Source: a bacterium | GTDB lineage: Bacteria; Patescibacteriota; Patescibacteriia; Patescibacteriales; XYC2-FULL-47-12 | NCBI GenBank assembly: GCA_030698385.1 | Contig: JAUYLZ010000033.1 | Coordinates: 73,905-126,146 of the forward strand | Direction: 5' to 3' | DNA: 52,242 nucleotides | Part shown: positions 49,134 to 52,242 of the stretch, in pieces | Numbering within the stretch: position 1 is the first letter of the stretch | Layout of the letters: every line of letters starts with the position of its first letter | The notes under the pieces: generated by a model | Database searches by the model: none | Told to the model about the DNA's origin: nothing | Seen by the model: only the letters and a program-made list of their open reading frames with translations | Position numbers and translations under genes: made by a program

Positions 49134-50942
49134 CTATCTGGCCAATGTGTAGATAGCAACGTTATTATCTTCATACACCTTGCTTAACTGCTGATACTCA
49201 TCCAGCTTCCACTCCGGCTTAAAATTTTTGTCCCAAATAATATAATCCAAGCGATACTTTTTTAATAAATTAATATCCCAGCCAAAAATTTTTAAATTGG
49301 CGTAAACTGCCTGTATTTTTTCTTTCTCTTGGCTGATGCTGTACTTCGGCTCATACCGCAAACGCCAGCTTAAACCGTAATTATCCAAAATGGTGTGGGT
49401 ATTCTCCTCGGTTTGCCTCGTCATTGCCCAAATAAGATTATAAAATTTCTCTACTTGAAACTCTCCATTAACATAAGCATCTTCATCAAAAAATTTTGTT
49501 AGTAGTGAACGCTCAATTATTTCTTGGTCACTGCCGGGTAGCCATTGGGCATATTCAGTATTATAAACATTAGCCCTCGTATAAACCGGAATGAAGCTCA
49601 TTAAGCGGGAGTCGGAAAAAATTACCGCGTCCGGTTCGGTATTTTCATTAATCCAGTCAAAAATAGTTGAGTAATATTGCAAATTCTTGGTATCAATCGG
49701 CGAAGCCGGCCGAAAGCCGGCTGAGCTTCTATCCGCGTACAACTGCAAGAAAGGCTGCAGAGTAAAGGTTGAAAATCTATAAGCTGGCGCGATTATTAAA
49801 ATAAATAATATGGCCAGCATAATTTTTTTTATAATAGCGCGTTTTCTTTCCTGCTCCTGCTGTCGGCTAATCACCCAAAATATATAATGGCCACTGATAA
49901 TAAATATAAATAGCGGCATCCATGCCCAATGATTGGCATTTTCTACAATGATGCCGGTGATTAACTGATGATTCGGAAACAAAACATTGGCAATTAACAA
50001 ACTGGCAATAATTTGCGCGGCCGGCTTTTCTTCCAGTTTGTAATAACGTGCGAAAAAAATAAAAAAAGCCAGCCAAACTAAAGCGACCGCCAAGCGCGGG
50101 TAAGTCTCCGGCAAATGCGAGTGATACAAACCTATCCGCACGAGCATCTCTGCGTAATACGGAACTTTAGCGCCGCTGATAAACTGCAGTAAATAGGGAA
50201 TGCCGGCGGCCACGGCTACGCCCCACATTAAAAGATAATATTTTGTATTAAGCCAGTCTTGGCGTAATAACAAAATCAAAAAATATATTCCAGTCAGCGT
50301 TATCGCAAACATCCAATGATAATGATAGGTTAAAAAAAGCAAACCGAAAAATGCTCCCGCTAAAACCGCGTTAAACCGTTTATCTTGATTATTTTTAATG
50401 AACCTAACCCAAAAAATTAAAAAAATTATTAAAATAGGCAGGCTTAGCTGAGGGTGCATGGGTTTGGTAATTCCCCCAAACGCCAAAGTAAACGTGAGCA
50501 ACGGCAGAATTACCGCCGCGTATTTATGCGGCGCTATGGTATAGAGCAACAGGTAGGTTAAAATAAAAATAATGGCCGGCGACACAAAATCCATAATAAT
50601 CTGCAGAGCCGGCAAGCTGATATGAAAAATATCGGCAATAAAACCAAAAAAATACTCCGCTCCCCGGGCTTGCGCGTACGTTGAATTTTTATGCTCCCAA
50701 AAATACTGATGGTTTATAGCTTTGTGTCCGTCAAAAACTTCCTGCGTCCTGGCTAAATAAAACAGCGTGTCGCCGTTATTGACAGGATACACGCCGGCAA
50801 AATCATTACCAACTCTTTGAAAAAACAAAAACGACGGCAAGCCGGTGAAGACTGCCACAACTATTACCCCAATAACTACTGCCCAATATTTTTTTAAAAA
50901 ATTTTTTACTAATTTGACAATATTTAATAAATATGCTACCAT
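49134..50942 (-). CDS. Multi-spanning membrane protein, GT-C glycosyltransferase-like
   Basis: The 602-residue protein has about 10-11 hydrophobic segments, from WAVVIGVIVVAVF near residue 20 to the IKKIMLAILFILII helix near 380, then a soluble C-terminal domain of about 200 residues. The first outer loop, VNNGDTLFYLARTQEVFDG near 53-71, has the acidic residues and aromatic pattern used by GT-C enzymes to bind metal or lipid-phosphate donors. The C-terminal domain includes YSTIFDWINENTEPDAVIFS and NTEYAQWLPGS, a pattern common in such proteins. Its 5' end overlaps the promoter of the plus-strand gene at 51002. The specific sugar is unknown. Confidence 0.68.
   Translation of the reverse strand: MVAYLLNIVKLVKNFLKKYWAVVIGVIVVAVFTGLPSFLFFQRVGNDFAGVYPVNNGDTLFYLARTQEVFDGHKAINHQYFWEHKNSTYAQARGAEYFFGFIADIFHISLPALQIIMDFVSPAIIFILTYLLLYTIAPHKYAAVILPLLTFTLAFGGITKPMHPQLSLPILIIFLIFWVRFIKNNQDKRFNAVLAGAFFGLLFLTYHYHWMFAITLTGIYFLILLLRQDWLNTKYYLLMWGVAVAAGIPYLLQFISGAKVPYYAEMLVRIGLYHSHLPETYPRLAVALVWLAFFIFFARYYKLEEKPAAQIIASLLIANVLFPNHQLITGIIVENANHWAWMPLFIFIISGHYIFWVISRQQEQERKRAIIKKIMLAILFILIIAPAYRFSTFTLQPFLQLYADRSSAGFRPASPIDTKNLQYYSTIFDWINENTEPDAVIFSDSRLMSFIPVYTRANVYNTEYAQWLPGSDQEIIERSLLTKFFDEDAYVNGEFQVEKFYNLIWAMTRQTEENTHTILDNYGLSWRLRYEPKYSISQEKEKIQAVYANLKIFGWDINLLKKYRLDYIIWDKNFKPEWKLDEYQQLSKVYEDNNVAIYTLAR
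50914..50942 (+). promoter_or_regulatory. Candidate sigma70 promoter for the gene at 51002
   Basis: TTGACA (50914-50919), a 17-base spacer and TACCAT (50937-50942) preceded by TGC (extended -10). The elements lie within the first codons of the divergent membrane-protein gene. The leader is about 50 bases, with AAGGAG at 50990-50995 before ATG 51002. Confidence 0.68.
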
Positions 50943-51001
50943 AATAAATCAAGACTTTTTTCCTCGTACATTAAAAATTATGAATATATAAGGAGATAAT
51001 C

Positions 51002-51652
51002 ATGAATAAAAAATTAATTAATGAATGGTATTCTAAATTTGCGCCGGGATTAAATCCACAAACCATACCAGACGAAGCAGTGATTGAAAGGCCTTTTACA
51101 CCTCTGGTTCCCTTTGGAATTCAATATCGCATCAAAATGCCCGACGGTTCAGTATTTCCCAGGCACCAGTCAGGTCCCGGCGCCACTGTCGCCATCACTG
51201 ACGGCGAGAGACTTGTCGTAAAAAAAGAATTTCGCCCGGAATCTAATACTGCAATTTTGAAATGTGCCGGCGGTTTTGCTGGAACAAATTCACTAGTTGC
51301 ATCGGATATGGTAAAAATATTTGATGCACTTCTTTACAAGAATCCGGTTATTGTCAAAAATAACGAATATGAAAATCTGCGCTCATTTCTTGATAAGCTT
51401 TGCCGCCGCGAATATCAAAACTGGAGGTTAGGTGACAAAGATATTAACTTTTGTGTCAGACCAATCGGCAATCCCAACGTTAAAATATGTTCAATACTGG
51501 GATTTATAATAATCAATTCATCTGAATTAAACCAATGCATCTGGCCCAAAATAATTACTTTTAAAGAGGCGCGCCAACTAGTAAAAACATTTCAATTCGG
51601 CGACCAAAATACTGATCTTTTGATTCGTGAACTACTCCATATTTATTCGTAG
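51002..51652 (+). CDS. Protein of unknown function, possible Nudix-like beta core
   Basis: I do not recognise this 216-residue protein with confidence. GATVAITDGERLVVKKEFRPE near 59-79 (given as GATVAITDGERL, then VVKKEFRPE), followed by ILKCAGGFAG, recalls the opening strands and GG loop of Nudix hydrolases. No REx2EE motif follows, so catalysis of that type is unlikely. The rest is alpha/beta with a basic middle (DKLCRREYQNWRLGDKD). It has its own promoter, a good ribosome-binding site (AAGGAGATAATC before the ATG) and a terminator. It is therefore very probably a real, independently expressed gene. Confidence 0.7.
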   Translation: MNKKLINEWYSKFAPGLNPQTIPDEAVIERPFTPLVPFGIQYRIKMPDGSVFPRHQSGPGATVAITDGERLVVKKEFRPESNTAILKCAGGFAGTNSLVASDMVKIFDALLYKNPVIVKNNEYENLRSFLDKLCRREYQNWRLGDKDINFCVRPIGNPNVKICSILGFIIINSSELNQCIWPKIITFKEARQLVKTFQFGDQNTDLLIRELLHIYS

Positions 51653-51679
51653 CCATACTTCTCCCGAAGCCTTGACATT

Positions 51680-51713
51680 AAGCCGCACTTCTATAAGAGC
51701 GGCTTTTTATTTT
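51680..51713 (+). terminator. Rho-independent terminator after the 51002 gene
   Basis: AAGCCGC (51680-51686) pairs with GCGGCTT (51699-51705) around a 12-base loop, followed by TTTTTATTTT. It is 27 bases after the stop codon and overlaps the end of wecB, which is transcribed the other way. Confidence 0.85.
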
Positions 51714-52242
51714 AAAATGGCCTTGATAATTCGTCTCGCTGTTTGTCCGTCCCAATAAGGTATCTCGACTTTTTTTCTTGCTAAATTTTTATTTTTAAAA
51801 ACTTCTATTATAGAATTCTTACTTACGCCGCCAATGCTGTTTGTGCCGCGCGTAACGGTAATCGGCCGCTCGGTTTCGGTGCGCAAGGTGATGCAGGGCG
51901 TGCCCAGATAACTGGTTTCCTCCTGTACGCCGCCGGAATCCGTTAAAACCAGTCCAGCATTTTTTTGATAATATAAAGACTGTTCATAGTTAAGCGGCGG
52001 CAAAACGCTAAAAATCCGATTAATTTTTTTCAGCAGGCCAAACTCTTCCGCTCTTTTTTTCGTACGCGGATGCAGCGGCAGATAAATCTTATGAGTCTTA
52101 GAAATTTTAGTCAAGGCAGTTAAAATATCCGTAAAAATTTCATGATCATCAACGTTTTCCGCGCGATGCAGGGTGCAGAAAAAAAACTTTTCTTGCGTTT
52201 CGGGAATTTTATCCAAAAATAATGCCATCGTATCAATCATAA
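51707..52242 (-). CDS. wecB: UDP-N-acetylglucosamine 2-epimerase (non-hydrolysing), C-terminal part
   Basis: This frame is open to the right edge, so only the C-terminal 178 or so residues are visible, against about 360-380 for the family. FFFCTLHRAENVDD corresponds to the conserved HRxEN motif. IYLPLHPRTKK, the LPPLNYEQSLYY loop, GLVLTDSGGVQEETSYLGTP and TLRTETERPITV follow; they are the UDP-binding and catalytic elements of WecB. It interconverts UDP-GlcNAc and UDP-ManNAc. ManNAc-type precursors fit the acidic-sugar theme of the island. It is the third member of the 2-epimerase superfamily here, but the only non-hydrolysing one. Confidence 0.9.
   Translation of the reverse strand, partial: MIDTMALFLDKIPETQEKFFFCTLHRAENVDDHEIFTDILTALTKISKTHKIYLPLHPRTKKRAEEFGLLKKINRIFSVLPPLNYEQSLYYQKNAGLVLTDSGGVQEETSYLGTPCITLRTETERPITVTRGTNSIGGVSKNSIIEVFKNKNLARKKVEIPYWDGQTARRIIKAILK

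Noticed and set aside
1..52242. Recoded TGA codon, as in some Patescibacteria
   Set aside because: Several genes, for example the aminotransferase ending at 5498, stop at TGA at the expected family length.
1..52242. CRISPR array, tRNA or rRNA genes
   Set aside because: No spaced direct repeats, cloverleaf-like segments or rRNA motifs were noticed on reading; nearly all space is coding.

Overview
The window is almost entirely a surface-glycan biosynthesis island. About 50 protein genes are packed with gaps of a few bases or short overlaps, and nearly all are on the minus strand. I see no rRNA, tRNA, CRISPR array or IS transposase, and no gene-free stretch over 300 bases. TGA works as an ordinary stop. 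The tight packing, many Lys/Asn-rich proteins, a conserved protein of unknown function next to a DUF218 protein, and a small AbrB/RelE-type toxin-antitoxin pair suggest a member of the Candidate Phyla Radiation (Patescibacteria). No ribosomal or phylogenetic marker is present, so this is inference; another bacterium with a large glycan locus is possible.

Layout (transcription mostly right to left). 1-4467: partial holo-ACP synthase, methyltransferase, hydrolysing UDP-sugar 2-epimerase (NeuC type), polysaccharide deacetylase, and HisH/HisF-like amidotransferase subunits. 4480-11206: an apparently complete legionaminic-acid-type route: WbpM/PglF-like 4,6-dehydratase, PLP aminotransferase, hexapeptide acetyltransferase, hydrolysing 2-epimerase, NeuB synthase, NeuA CMP-transferase and a WbuX/PseA-type N-acetyl sugar amidotransferase. 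With the HisH/HisF pair this predicts an acetamidino-modified legionaminic acid. 11249-20982: GT-B-like protein, methyltransferase, SpsF-like cytidylyltransferase, conserved unknown protein, DUF218 protein, a second NeuB, a small unknown protein, a plus-strand deacetylase-like gene, a PtmA-like SDR, a Gfo/Idh/MocA oxidoreductase and a FlaA1/PseB-like dehydratase. This looks like a second, atypical nonulosonate pathway with no aminotransferase of its own.

21021-33190: capsule-type transferase, MsbA/PglK-like ABC exporter, membrane sulfatase-fold transferase, a two-part methyltransferase, a small membrane protein, a sugar nucleotidyltransferase overlapping a CDP-alcohol phosphotransferase-HAD fusion, a plus-strand Nudix gene, a second copy of the 11-kb GT-B family, an HTH protein behind a consensus promoter, and a PfkB kinase. 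The kinase, nucleotidyltransferase and phosphotransferase-phosphatase could form a CDP-polyol (perhaps inositol) head-group pathway.

33252-52242: GT4 and GT2 glycosyltransferases alternating with methyltransferases, a 733-residue fusion of GDP-mannose 4,6-dehydratase with a ColD-like 3-dehydratase (PLP lysine replaced by His), a 132-bp REP/MITE-like palindrome, an FkbM-like protein, a toxin-antitoxin pair under a striking AT palindrome, an asparagine synthetase, a polyprenol-phosphate-type GT2, a GT-C-like membrane protein, an unknown plus-strand gene, and the C-terminal part of WecB at the right edge.

The four plus-strand genes (17090, 30006, 48407, 51002) each have a recognisable promoter, and three also have a Rho-independent terminator. 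They look like independent units within a long leftward series of operons. Base composition is visibly mosaic, which suggests assembly by exchange of modules. No initiating phosphoglycosyltransferase or Wzy polymerase was recognised, so the locus probably continues on both sides.
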